Source: Fusicatenibacter sp. (lineage in GTDB: Bacteria > Bacillota > Clostridia > Lachnospirales > Lachnospiraceae). From it: a stretch of 51,870 bases of DNA. Positions within the stretch are counted from its first letter, which is position 1; each line of letters opens with the position of its first letter. The notes below the pieces were generated by a model that was not told the origin of the DNA, searched no databases, and worked only from the letters and a program-made list of their open reading frames with translations. Where the stretch lies: assembly GCA_022766945.1 (NCBI GenBank), contig JALEOU010000008.1, positions 1 through 51,870 of the forward strand, in the 5' to 3' direction. Positions 25,052 through 36,082 of the stretch are shown in pieces. The position numbers and the translations under genes are program-made.

Positions 25052-26560
25052 ATGAAAAGATTATCTTATGAGGTTTTAAAAGAGCAAAAATACGATGGCT
25101 ATTTGCTGGAGAATGCCCCGGAAAAGGTACTGCAGTTTGGAGAGGGCAATTTTTTACGTGCTTTTGTAGATTACTTTATCGATATTCTGAATGAGAAGAC
25201 CGGATTCTGCGGAAAAGTTGCCGTTGTGCAGCCCCGTCCGAAACATGCACCAGTCAGTATGGCGGATTTTCTCAACGAGCAGGAAGGTTTGTACACTTTA
25301 TACCTTCGTGGATTCGAAAATGGAAAAAAAGTGAATGACAGGCGAATTATTTCCTGCGTAAACCGCTGTATGAACGCTTACAGCGATTACGAAGCAATGA
25401 TATCATGTGCCGACAACCCGGAACTTCGATATATTACCAGCAATACCACAGAAGCCGGTATCATTTACGATCCTTCCTGTCAGTTTACAGATAAACCGGC
25501 CGCAAGCTTTCCCGGAAAGCTGACTCAATTTCTGTATCGTCGTTTTGAAAAATACGGCAAAGAACAGGGAAAAGGAGTTGTCATTCTTCCCTGTGAACTG
25601 ATTGATGACAACGGAAAAGCACTGAAAGACTGCGTTCTGAAATATGCCGGACAGTGGAACCTGGGCGAAGACTTTATCCAATGGCTGAATGAAGAAAATC
25701 TCTTCTGCTCCACACTCGTCGACCGTATCGTAACCGGATATCCAAAAAGCGAAGCCGATATGCTTAACGAAGCAAATGGCTATGAAGATAAGGCACTCAA
25801 CACCGGAGAAATCTTTGGTTTCTGGGTAATTGAAGGACCCGAATGGCTCAAAGACGAACTCCCATTTGCCAAAGCCGGTCTGCCTGTTCTGGTAACCGAC
25901 AATCACAAACCTTACAAGCAGAGAAAAGTCCGGATTCTGAACGGTGCTCATACATCTATGGTACTGGGTGCTTATCTTGCAGGACAGGACATTGTCCGTG
26001 ACTGTATGGCAGATGACGTGATTTGCGGTTTTATGAACAAAGCCATCTATGATGAAATCATTCCTACACTTACTTTACCGAAGGACGAGCTGGAAAGCTT
26101 CGCATTCTCCGTGACCGAACGTTTTAAAAATCCGTTCATTGATCATGCGCTGCTTTCCATTTCTCTGAACTCCACCTCCAAGTGGAAAGCCAGAATACTT
26201 CCTACCGTAAAAGATTACCTGAAAAATACGGGAAAACTTCCGAAATGTCTTGTTACTTCCTTTGCCTTCTATGTGGCATTCTACCATAACGGAAAGACAC
26301 TGACAGAAACAGGCCTTGCTGCCATCCGCCCAAATGGTGACAGCTATCCGGTTTCAGATGACAAAACAGTCCTTGAGTTCTATCAGGCCCACAAAAACGA
26401 TACCCTGCCTGCTCTGGCTTACGCCGTATGTGCAAACCAGGAATTCTGGGGAGAAGATCTGACAAAGATAGATGGTTTTGTCAAAGCAGTCTCTGACACG
26501 CTTGAAAAAACAGAACAAAAAGGTACTTATGAAGTCATGAAAGAGTGCCTGGGAGCCTGA
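25052..26560 (+). CDS. uxaB: Tagaturonate reductase
   Basis: The 502-residue polyol-dehydrogenase-family enzyme reduces D-tagaturonate to D-altronate with NADH. VLQFGEGNFLRAFVDYFIDI near the N-terminus is the nucleotide-binding start of UxaB, and LVDRIVTGYP followed later by KVRILNGAHTSMVLGAYLAG, with the conserved lysine region, forms the catalytic part. AAAGGAGAAGGATC precedes ATG 25052. With uxaC and uxaA it gives the galacturonate branch to 2-keto-3-deoxygluconate. kdgK and kdgA, needed for the last steps, are not in this window. Confidence 0.93.
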   Translation: MKRLSYEVLKEQKYDGYLLENAPEKVLQFGEGNFLRAFVDYFIDILNEKTGFCGKVAVVQPRPKHAPVSMADFLNEQEGLYTLYLRGFENGKKVNDRRIISCVNRCMNAYSDYEAMISCADNPELRYITSNTTEAGIIYDPSCQFTDKPAASFPGKLTQFLYRRFEKYGKEQGKGVVILPCELIDDNGKALKDCVLKYAGQWNLGEDFIQWLNEENLFCSTLVDRIVTGYPKSEADMLNEANGYEDKALNTGEIFGFWVIEGPEWLKDELPFAKAGLPVLVTDNHKPYKQRKVRILNGAHTSMVLGAYLAGQDIVRDCMADDVICGFMNKAIYDEIIPTLTLPKDELESFAFSVTERFKNPFIDHALLSISLNSTSKWKARILPTVKDYLKNTGKLPKCLVTSFAFYVAFYHNGKTLTETGLAAIRPNGDSYPVSDDKTVLEFYQAHKNDTLPALAYAVCANQEFWGEDLTKIDGFVKAVSDTLEKTEQKGTYEVMKECLGA

Positions 26561-26568
26561 ATATCGGA

Positions 26569-26625
26569 GTTACTGTTCAGTACAACAGATTTTGAGTTTT
26601 GTGGATAAGACTGTGGAAACTCAAG
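26569..26625. repeat. GTTACTGTTCAG repeat copy and a weak hairpin after uxaB
   Basis: GTTACTGTTCAG at 26569-26580 is another copy of the dispersed extragenic repeat. Directly after it TTGAGTTT (about 26591-26598) pairs with AAACTCAA (about 26617-26624). There is no good T-tract, so it is a weak terminator candidate at best. Confidence 0.4.
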
Positions 26626-26637
26626 TTTGATTGTGAA

Positions 26638-26666
26638 TTGAAAAAGCACCGAAAAGAAAGTATAAT
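26638..26666 (+). promoter_or_regulatory. Promoter of the MPE-rubrerythrin gene
   Basis: TTGAAA (26638-26643), a 17-nt spacer and TATAAT (26661-26666), 27 bp before ATG 26694. Confidence 0.8.
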
Positions 26667-26693
26667 GAAGGAAAAAAGCAAGGAGATGCGGAT

Positions 26694-27962
26694 ATGAAAA
26701 CAAATCATCTGCAGAAGGTGCAGGACTCCATCCTTTATCTGTCAGGAATCCATTCCATCGGTGTGATTGGTGATCCCGGATGCGAAGGGCTCGGCACCTA
26801 CAACATGAAAGTATACGCCGGAGCCTTAGAGGAGAGCGCCAGAGATGATATCACACTGATCGCAGGAGATCTGGTACCGGTCGGAAATGATCTGTACTAC
26901 AAATCCATCACCAGTCTGACGGAAAGTATCGCAGAAAACGACGTGTATGTCCTGCGGGGAAATCATGATACAGGAACTTATGAAGATTATTTCGGTAAGA
27001 AAAACTACGCCTTGATTACGGATCGTTTTGCAGTCATCGTTCTGGACAATGCTATGCGCACATTTGAAGAGGAAGGACTGGAATTGCTCCGAAATGTATT
27101 GGCCATGGAGGAAGTGTCGCAGGCAATTGTTGCATTTCACATACCGGTACCGAATCACTTTATACCAAATTCTGTATCCGAAGAAGAGTTTGACCGTCTC
27201 AAAGATGCCTATACGCCGTGGAAGGAAAAAGTGGCCTATCTGGTGTGCGGTCATGTACACTCCAGATTTATCGATGAAGTTGACGGCATTCCGCTGATCT
27301 GTACCGGCGGAGGCGGAGCGATGATCGAAGATGTTTCTGCGGAAATCCGTGCATGTGATATCGAACATCATATCGTTCATTTTTATGAAAAAGATGGTCA
27401 TCTTAGCTATCAGATTCAAAATCTCTCGGAAAACTGTTACGAAAGGGAGAGAAAGGATGAAATTCTTCGGGATAAGCTCAAGGAAACCGTGGCCGGAGAA
27501 CTGATGGCACATTTAAAGTATCTGATGTTTGCGGACCGCGCAAGAAGAAGAGGATTTCCCAAAGCAGCAAATTTATTTGAGGCACTCGCCGCTTCAGAAT
27601 ACTATCATGCCCGGAACTTCTACTCTGTCATCGAGCGTCCCGCTGCTTTTAACAAATCCGTGGAAACATTCATCCCCGGAGAACAGTTTGAATATCAGCG
27701 CCTCTATTCCATGATGGAAGAATACGCAAAGGAGGAACAGGATCCTCTGGCAAAGCAGGCCTATTCCGGTGCCTCCGCAGCCGAACGGATTCATGCAAAA
27801 TTGCTGGGAGAAGCATCCGATCTGGAGAAATTTGACAGAGATACCATCTATGTATGCCCGATCTGCGGCTATGTGATGACCGGCGATTCTATGCCGGAAC
27901 GCTGCCCGGTTTGCGGCGGTCCCAGTCGGCAATACGAGAAATACAAGGCACAGGACAGATAA
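26694..27962 (+). CDS. Metallophosphoesterase-rubrerythrin-rubredoxin fusion protein
   Basis: The 422-residue protein has three parts. Residues about 20-255 are a calcineurin-like phosphoesterase with AGDLVPVGND, LRGNHDTG, FHIP and CGHVHSRF; the first motif reads GDPGCEG and lacks the usual histidine after the aspartate. Residues about 260-375 are a ferritin-like rubrerythrin domain with ELMAHLKYLMFADRA, FEALAASEYYHARNF and AERIHAKL, giving the Glu and ExxH ligands of a di-iron site. Residues about 383-410 are a rubredoxin knuckle pair, CPICGYV and CPVCGG. Rubrerythrins reduce peroxide in anaerobes. Joining one to a phosphoesterase is unusual and suggests redox-controlled phosphoester cleavage, but the substrate is unknown. 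AAGGAG precedes the ATG. Confidence 0.88.
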   Translation: MKTNHLQKVQDSILYLSGIHSIGVIGDPGCEGLGTYNMKVYAGALEESARDDITLIAGDLVPVGNDLYYKSITSLTESIAENDVYVLRGNHDTGTYEDYFGKKNYALITDRFAVIVLDNAMRTFEEEGLELLRNVLAMEEVSQAIVAFHIPVPNHFIPNSVSEEEFDRLKDAYTPWKEKVAYLVCGHVHSRFIDEVDGIPLICTGGGGAMIEDVSAEIRACDIEHHIVHFYEKDGHLSYQIQNLSENCYERERKDEILRDKLKETVAGELMAHLKYLMFADRARRRGFPKAANLFEALAASEYYHARNFYSVIERPAAFNKSVETFIPGEQFEYQRLYSMMEEYAKEEQDPLAKQAYSGASAAERIHAKLLGEASDLEKFDRDTIYVCPICGYVMTGDSMPERCPVCGGPSRQYEKYKAQDR

Positions 27963-28026
27963 CTTTTACTTTGCAACAGATCTGTTTTTCAAACTCACGG
28001 GCGGAATCTGTTTCGGCTAAGGCACA

Positions 28027-28088
28027 AAAAGAAAGGAAAAGGCTTCGCACTCCTCTTTTTCGGATGGATGCGCAGCCTTTTCTCTTTT
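28027..28088. terminator. Bidirectional terminator between the fusion gene and the PLD gene
   Basis: AAAAGAAAGGAAAAGGCT pairs with AGCCTTTTCTCTTTTT across a 30-nt loop region that includes TGCGCA-like sequence. It lies between convergent genes and touches the PLD stop codon. Confidence 0.7.
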
Positions 28089-29515
28089 TATAACAGGTGT
28101 CTTACTGGTCTGGTTAAAACACGCAGCACCTGATAGATCAGTTTCTTTTTGGGACGGAGTTCTTTCTCCTGATAAAGAGGTCCCTCCTCCTCTGTTCCGT
28201 CACTGTAGATCGCTTTACTCTTTTCCATATACGTCTCTGACATTCCGCGAATGTGCTCATTCAATTCCTCGCTGTCGATCACAAGCATCAGCTCTGTATC
28301 CAGATACGTACTCCGCAGATCCAGATTATAGGAACCAACTATGGAAATATGGTCATCCACCAAAACAGTCTTCGTGTGTACTGCATGTTCATTCATCAGT
28401 TCATAGACTTCCGCGCCGGTGTCCAGAATATCCTCTCTGTGATTCAGATAATCCGTACAGCCCCATGGATTTGAACCTTTTTCCACCGCATTCAGAATGA
28501 TCCGAAGCTCTGCATTCTCCGCAATCTGGTGAAGCACATCATACATGAATCGATTACAGATCACATACGGAGTCTGAATGAGCACATCTTCTCCCCCGAC
28601 GGCCAGATACTCGATAGTACAAAGCACCTGAGGTGATTTTCGCCCTGGATTGGTCCCGTTTGAGATCAGCGTGATTTTATCCGCTGCACTGGTTGCTTCT
28701 TCCCACTCCTGATACTGTTCCAGATCAGGATACTTTTCTTTCAGTTCTCCATAGCACTTCAAAAACTGTTCAATGGAAGCTTCCAGTATGTCTGCGGATA
28801 TTTTATCCGGTTTTACCTGTGTCTCTCTCACACAGGCTTCCCCCCAGATCTGTTCAAAATAATCCTGCAGTTCCAGAAGAGATTCTCCGCTGCCTGCAGA
28901 AGTATCATACACCAGGATATCCCGGTCGACATTGATGCCTGTTGTCTGGTCCCCCAGGAAAATATCATTGGAGTTTCTTCCGCCGAGCAGATACATCCGG
29001 TCATCCACAATCAGATATTTGTCATGCATGCGGTAATTCAGCCGGAACAGATTGGATACGGCTATCGGATTATAGATCTTTACCTCGATATTTTCATGAG
29101 CAGATAACGTCCGAAACAGATCATTTCTGCGCAGGAAAACCGGTTCGTAGATTCCATCAATCAGCAGTCGTACCCCAACCCCACGATTCGCTGCCTCATA
29201 GATCGCAGCCATCAGTTTTGTTCCATTCTCGTCCGGCCTCAAGTCAAATGTTGCCAGCACAATAGATTTCTTTGCGCTTCCGATCATCCGCAGCCGCCAT
29301 AGCAGAGCTTCCTCGTTATCATCAATACAAAGGATTCTCTCCTTCCCGGAAGTATCCGATTCAAATTCCGTCTCTGCGATTTGATCCGCGTAGGTCGGAT
29401 CGGGCTTCCTGTAAAACAAAGGCAACAGTATATTCACGGACAGAAAACAGAGGCTCCCAAGGATCAGCAGTACTTTCATTATTTTCAAAATTATTTTTGT
29501 CGTTTTTCCACACAT
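28088..29515 (-). CDS. Phospholipase D-family protein (cardiolipin synthase-like)
   Basis: The 475-residue protein has one N-terminal membrane helix (about residues 10-32) and two HKD motifs, MHDKYLIVDDRMYLLGGRN and AVHTKTVLVDDHISIVGSYN, both with the His, Lys and Asp of the PLD family. Two such motifs form one active site for transfer or hydrolysis of phosphatidyl groups. It lacks the second N-terminal helix common in true cardiolipin synthases, so the reaction is open. ATG 29515 has GAGG about 8 nt upstream and lies 1 bp past the end of the AraC gene, so the two are co-transcribed. Confidence 0.85.
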   Translation of the reverse strand: MCGKTTKIILKIMKVLLILGSLCFLSVNILLPLFYRKPDPTYADQIAETEFESDTSGKERILCIDDNEEALLWRLRMIGSAKKSIVLATFDLRPDENGTKLMAAIYEAANRGVGVRLLIDGIYEPVFLRRNDLFRTLSAHENIEVKIYNPIAVSNLFRLNYRMHDKYLIVDDRMYLLGGRNSNDIFLGDQTTGINVDRDILVYDTSAGSGESLLELQDYFEQIWGEACVRETQVKPDKISADILEASIEQFLKCYGELKEKYPDLEQYQEWEEATSAADKITLISNGTNPGRKSPQVLCTIEYLAVGGEDVLIQTPYVICNRFMYDVLHQIAENAELRIILNAVEKGSNPWGCTDYLNHREDILDTGAEVYELMNEHAVHTKTVLVDDHISIVGSYNLDLRSTYLDTELMLVIDSEELNEHIRGMSETYMEKSKAIYSDGTEEEGPLYQEKELRPKKKLIYQVLRVLTRPVRHLL

Positions 29516-29516
29516 A

Positions 29517-31988
<2,472 letters not shown>

Positions 31989-32042
31989 AAATCCGTCAGT
32001 AAGAACTCATCGGCTGTATAAATCAAAGATTATAGTTTAAAA

Positions 32043-32104
32043 CACCGGATATACAAAAGAAAGATTCTTATCAGCCTTACTTTTGCATATCCGGTATTAT
32101 TATC
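32043..32104. terminator. Bidirectional terminator after GH51
   Basis: CACCGGATATACAAAAG pairs with CTTTTGCATATCCGGT (one mismatch). AT-rich flanks serve the GH51 gene on the plus strand and the ABC operon on the minus strand. Confidence 0.75.
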
Positions 32105-32111
32105 CTCATTT

Positions 32112-33830
32112 CTATTCAAGTTTTCCAAGCGCCTTGGCACCTTTTGCAAAGACCAGCTTCCGCAAAAGCCAGGTACAGAGGCCCGCCGCAATCAACAGCA
32201 GTATCGTGATCAGATGAATATTCAGACGAAGCCAGACATAGCCTGCTGCTCCAAGGGCAAGAAATGCACCGCCTGCCGCAAAATCAATAACTGCAGACAG
32301 CATTGCACGATAATTTTGCTTTACCGCCTGCGCCTCATTTTCCCAGTTGAGCTTCGGATACATCAGATCCATCAGAATCTGTTCATAGTTGACAAACAAT
32401 ACAAATACCACGGTGATCACAATCGTATATAAAATCGTCACCGGATGCAAGCCAAAAATCACCGCCGCAATATTAAACAGCAGAGAAAACGGAAGGGTAC
32501 CGATCAGGCTTGTCATAACACCGCTTGCTAGCATCCCGCGAATCTGCTCACGGTAGGAAAGCGGAATACTTTTGATAAAAATGAAATCTTCTCCCCATCT
32601 GGACAGCGCCGTGGATGAGATCATACACATCATGGACATCATCACCGCGATTCCTGCCGCGGTCAGGATTGCCACTGCCACCGGGACTTCTCCCCGCAGC
32701 AGGCCAAAGAGCTCGCTTTCTTCCAGAAGAGAGGCAAGCATTCCTCCTACCGCTGCAGTTCCCAGGCTCGTTATCAAAGAGACCGCGACAATGGCCAGCA
32801 GAAAGAACGGCCAGATCAGCGTCATCAGCACACAATTCATAAAATATACAGGTGTCCGGTACAGCTTTTTCCACTCGATCCATGCGTAGGTCACAACCGG
32901 GTTCCTGCGTCTGACAGTTTTTTCCACTTCCCCTTTGCTTAGCCTGCGCTTCTCCCCTGTCGTCTCACTCATACCCAGTACTCCGGGCAGATACACCTTC
33001 CATGCGATCAGGAAAAACAAGGTAAGGAATATCAGACAGGTTCCGACATAAACGAACAGATACCCGATCGCTCCGTTGCTGATCCCTCTGGTGAGAAGTA
33101 TCAGATTTGGGAAGATCACATGAAAAGACTCCAGCAGTCCCTGATTGTTCTGTACCATTGCAATAAGCGTTTCCGCATTCATGGTATCAAAGCTTCTCAC
33201 GAAGATATTGATGCCGACTGCAAATACAATGGACGCTGCAAATCCCAGATAGCTCAAGACATCTTTGTTTCTGATATTTCTAAACAGGCGCATAACAAGC
33301 ATAGACAGAATCGCCGCATAGACAAGCGGCATCACCGGAAGCGTCAGAGAGCCGATCGCCATACCAATCCAGTATCTGATTCCAAGTCTTCCGCCGACTC
33401 CGTAACCGATGAAAATCGGCAGAAACATCAGCACAACCAGATAATATTCGTTCAGCAGACAACAGATCCATTTTGCACCTACGATCTGCACCGGCGTAAA
33501 CGGAAGCGGCAGCAGATAGACAATATCCGACGACATGTAAAATACGCTTAGGAACATGGTAATGCCAAACAAAAAGAAAACCAAAGCACCTGCGATGCAG
33601 ACTAGCTCAATCACCATTTTCTCGCATCCCGCAGGAGCAAGCATACGATACCCTTCCATTCCCATGACAAACAACAGACCAATCAGCGGAAGAAAACAAA
33701 TGCCCAGCAAAAGATACAGTGCAATCCTGTTTCCAATCACCGATTTTTTTATTTTTCCCGTTTTCTTCTGATTACTGTTTCCCGGACCAGTCTTCAGAAG
33801 AAATCGGGTAAGAAGCCAAAAGTTACGCAT
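32112..33830 (-). CDS. ABC-2-type exporter permease
   Basis: The 572-residue protein has about twelve membrane helices in two halves joined by a polar stretch (MSETTGEKRRLSKGEVEKTV, about residues 290-310). No known solute-binding or ATPase motif is present. It overlaps the ATPase gene by 8 bp and must form one exporter with it. The cargo cannot be read from the sequence; peptides, drugs or lipids are all possible. Confidence 0.8.
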   Translation of the reverse strand: MRNFWLLTRFLLKTGPGNSNQKKTGKIKKSVIGNRIALYLLLGICFLPLIGLLFVMGMEGYRMLAPAGCEKMVIELVCIAGALVFFLFGITMFLSVFYMSSDIVYLLPLPFTPVQIVGAKWICCLLNEYYLVVLMFLPIFIGYGVGGRLGIRYWIGMAIGSLTLPVMPLVYAAILSMLVMRLFRNIRNKDVLSYLGFAASIVFAVGINIFVRSFDTMNAETLIAMVQNNQGLLESFHVIFPNLILLTRGISNGAIGYLFVYVGTCLIFLTLFFLIAWKVYLPGVLGMSETTGEKRRLSKGEVEKTVRRRNPVVTYAWIEWKKLYRTPVYFMNCVLMTLIWPFFLLAIVAVSLITSLGTAAVGGMLASLLEESELFGLLRGEVPVAVAILTAAGIAVMMSMMCMISSTALSRWGEDFIFIKSIPLSYREQIRGMLASGVMTSLIGTLPFSLLFNIAAVIFGLHPVTILYTIVITVVFVLFVNYEQILMDLMYPKLNWENEAQAVKQNYRAMLSAVIDFAAGGAFLALGAAGYVWLRLNIHLITILLLIAAGLCTWLLRKLVFAKGAKALGKLE

Positions 33831-34548
33831 GCTCTGTTATCTCCAGGAAAATATTCTCCAGAGTCTCCTCCGGGTAAGCAGCCTTTAATTCTTCCAGTGT
33901 GCCCAGGTACACCTGGCGGCCGTGGTTGATGATTGCAATCCGATCACAGAGTTTTTCTGCCACTTCCAGTACATGTGTTGAGAAAAGCACGGAATTCCCG
34001 GCATCTGCATGCTCACGCATCATCGTTTTCAGTTCGTGTGCCGAGCGCGGATCTAGTCCGGTCAACGGTTCATCCAAAATCCATACCGGCGGATTGTGAA
34101 TCAGGGCTCCCATCACCATAATTTTCTGCCGCATACCATGAGAATAGCTCATAATCCTGCTGGACAGATTTTCTTCCATCTCAAAACGCTCTGCCATCTG
34201 ATGGATCAGTTTTTTCCGTTCTTTGGTATCCACACCATAGATGTCTGCCATAAAATTCAGATATTCAATCCCTTTAATCCTCAGAAATGCATCCGGATTG
34301 TCTGCCACAAATCCAAACTGACGCTTGGCTTCCAGCGCCTCTGTTGCAATATTTTTTCCGTTAATCAGGATCTCGCCTTCCGTAGGCGACAGAATTCCGG
34401 TAATCATCTTCAGTGTCGTCGTCTTTCCCGCGCCATTGGGGCCAATAAAACCAGTAATCTTGCCATCCTCAATCTCCCAGGACAGATCATCCACTGCTTT
34501 TGTGCTGCTGTCTCCGTAAAGTTTGCTCACATGATTCAGTGTAATCAT
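33823..34548 (-). CDS. ABC transporter ATP-binding protein
   Basis: The 241-residue ATPase has Walker A GPNGAGKTTTLKMI, Q-loop FGFVADN, signature SYSHGMRQKI, Walker B VWILDEPLTGLDPRS and H-loop FSTHV. These are typical of the exporter class that pairs with ABC-2 permeases. It is the first gene of a two-gene operon with its own promoter at 34636-34664. Confidence 0.93.
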   Translation of the reverse strand: MITLNHVSKLYGDSSTKAVDDLSWEIEDGKITGFIGPNGAGKTTTLKMITGILSPTEGEILINGKNIATEALEAKRQFGFVADNPDAFLRIKGIEYLNFMADIYGVDTKERKKLIHQMAERFEMEENLSSRIMSYSHGMRQKIMVMGALIHNPPVWILDEPLTGLDPRSAHELKTMMREHADAGNSVLFSTHVLEVAEKLCDRIAIINHGRQVYLGTLEELKAAYPEETLENIFLEITEHA

Positions 34549-34635
34549 AAATTTCCTCCCTCTTAGAACGAAGCCGCACCTGTCTGCAGTCTGATATCAC
34601 ATTTCCTGCTCCTTTTCGTCGGCTCACTTAACTTG

Positions 34636-34664
34636 ATCATAGTGAGTAATCCTTTGAAAGTCAA
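34636..34664 (-). promoter_or_regulatory. Promoter of the ABC exporter operon
   Basis: On the minus strand TTGACT (complement of 34659-34664), a 17-nt spacer and TATGAT (complement of 34636-34641). Confidence 0.75.
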
Positions 34665-34739
34665 CAAACTGCCAACAAAATACAGAATATTGTAAGAATT
34701 GACAGAATCATCGGTGATCCTTGTCACCTGGAATGTGGA

Positions 34740-36059
34740 TCAGACAGAAGCCTCTTCTTTCAGAATTACTTCCAACACAGTGTCCACATCATCCAAAAGA
34801 ATCGGATCCGGACCGAGATCGGCAAACACGATATCCGGATAATCATTATGTACCCAGCTTGTGGAAATCGGAATCTCTGCTCCCGTAGCTACATAACGGA
34901 TCGCCTGGATATCTTCTTTCTTCAGTCCCGGCAGCGGCAATGGCCCGATTGTATTTTCATAGACATGGAAATACAGATGATTTCCCCTGCGTGTAATGCG
35001 GCCAAAATCCGGTTTTGCAATCCCTGCTTTCCCGCATCCGTAGATACTGCGGCCGTTCTTTTTCATCCATCTGCCAATTGCTTCCAGCCGCTCCATGGAT
35101 TCCATCGGGATATTCCCCCTGGCATCCGGTCCTACATTCAGCAGCAGATTACCGCCCTTGGATACACATTCCACCAGTTTCTTGATCAGCATAGGCGCCG
35201 GTTTAAAATAATGATCGTTCGCGCAGTATCCCCAGTTATTATTCATCGTGACACAGGCCTCCCAGACCAGATCCTCACCATTCACATCCTGAATACCGTT
35301 CGGCGGAATAATCTGTTCCGGGCTGACAAAATCGCCATGGTATGGTGTCGGTTTTCCTGCTGCCAGAGAACCGTAGCCCTCCCCGCTCACTTCCAGACGA
35401 TTATCAATAATCACATCCGGCTGAAGACTTCTTACCATCTGCACCAGTTCAGTCGCCTTCCATGCCTCTCCACGCAGATTCTCATAAGAGAAATCAAACC
35501 ACAGAAGATCCAGTTTGCCGTAATTGGTGCACAGCTCCCGCACCTGATTGTGCAGATAAGTCAGATAATTGTCAAAATTCCGATTCTCGTTGCCGTATGC
35601 AGGATTGTTTCTCATCGGATGGTTCCGGTCTCCGTAGTGGGGATAATCATCGTGGTACCAATCCAGCAGGGAGAAATACAGTCCTACTTTCAGCCCCTCC
35701 GCGCGAACGGCGTCCACATATTCCCGGACCAGATCACGTCCACAGCGGGTATTGGTGGACTTAAATTCCGTATACTGGCTGTCAAACAGACAAAAGCCAT
35801 CGTGATGTTTGGCAGTAAGAACCATGTATTTCATGCCAGCTTCTTTCGCCGCATGTGCCCACGCACGCGGATCGTAATCCACAGGATCAAACTCCTCAAA
35901 ATATTTCATATACTCTTCTTTGGAAATTTCCTCCACGCTGCGGACCCACTCACCGCGCGCCGGTATCGCATAAAGTCCCCAGTGAATAAACATTCCGAAA
36001 CGCGCGTCGCGGTACCATTCCATCCGCCGATTATACGCTTCACGATCAAACTCATACAT
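34740..36059 (-). CDS. Alpha-L-fucosidase, GH29
   Basis: The 439-residue intracellular enzyme (no signal peptide) cleaves terminal alpha-L-fucose. ARFGMFIHWGLYAIPARGEW and YMVLTAKHHDGFCLFDSQYT are standard GH29, with the catalytic aspartate expected in LDLLWFDFSYENL. The C-terminal beta domain is present. AGGAGG precedes ATG 36059. The gene is 23 bp after the GH32-like gene in one operon, an uncommon pairing that points to a mixed or plant-derived oligosaccharide. Confidence 0.94.
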   Translation of the reverse strand: MYEFDREAYNRRMEWYRDARFGMFIHWGLYAIPARGEWVRSVEEISKEEYMKYFEEFDPVDYDPRAWAHAAKEAGMKYMVLTAKHHDGFCLFDSQYTEFKSTNTRCGRDLVREYVDAVRAEGLKVGLYFSLLDWYHDDYPHYGDRNHPMRNNPAYGNENRNFDNYLTYLHNQVRELCTNYGKLDLLWFDFSYENLRGEAWKATELVQMVRSLQPDVIIDNRLEVSGEGYGSLAAGKPTPYHGDFVSPEQIIPPNGIQDVNGEDLVWEACVTMNNNWGYCANDHYFKPAPMLIKKLVECVSKGGNLLLNVGPDARGNIPMESMERLEAIGRWMKKNGRSIYGCGKAGIAKPDFGRITRRGNHLYFHVYENTIGPLPLPGLKKEDIQAIRYVATGAEIPISTSWVHNDYPDIVFADLGPDPILLDDVDTVLEVILKEEASV

Positions 36060-36082
36060 CTTATTTTCCTCCTGATTTTCTT

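Noticed and set aside
26591-26624. Terminator of uxaA-uxaB
   Set aside because: The TTGAGTTT/AAACTCAA stem has a long loop and no clear T-tract, so it is kept only as a weak note.
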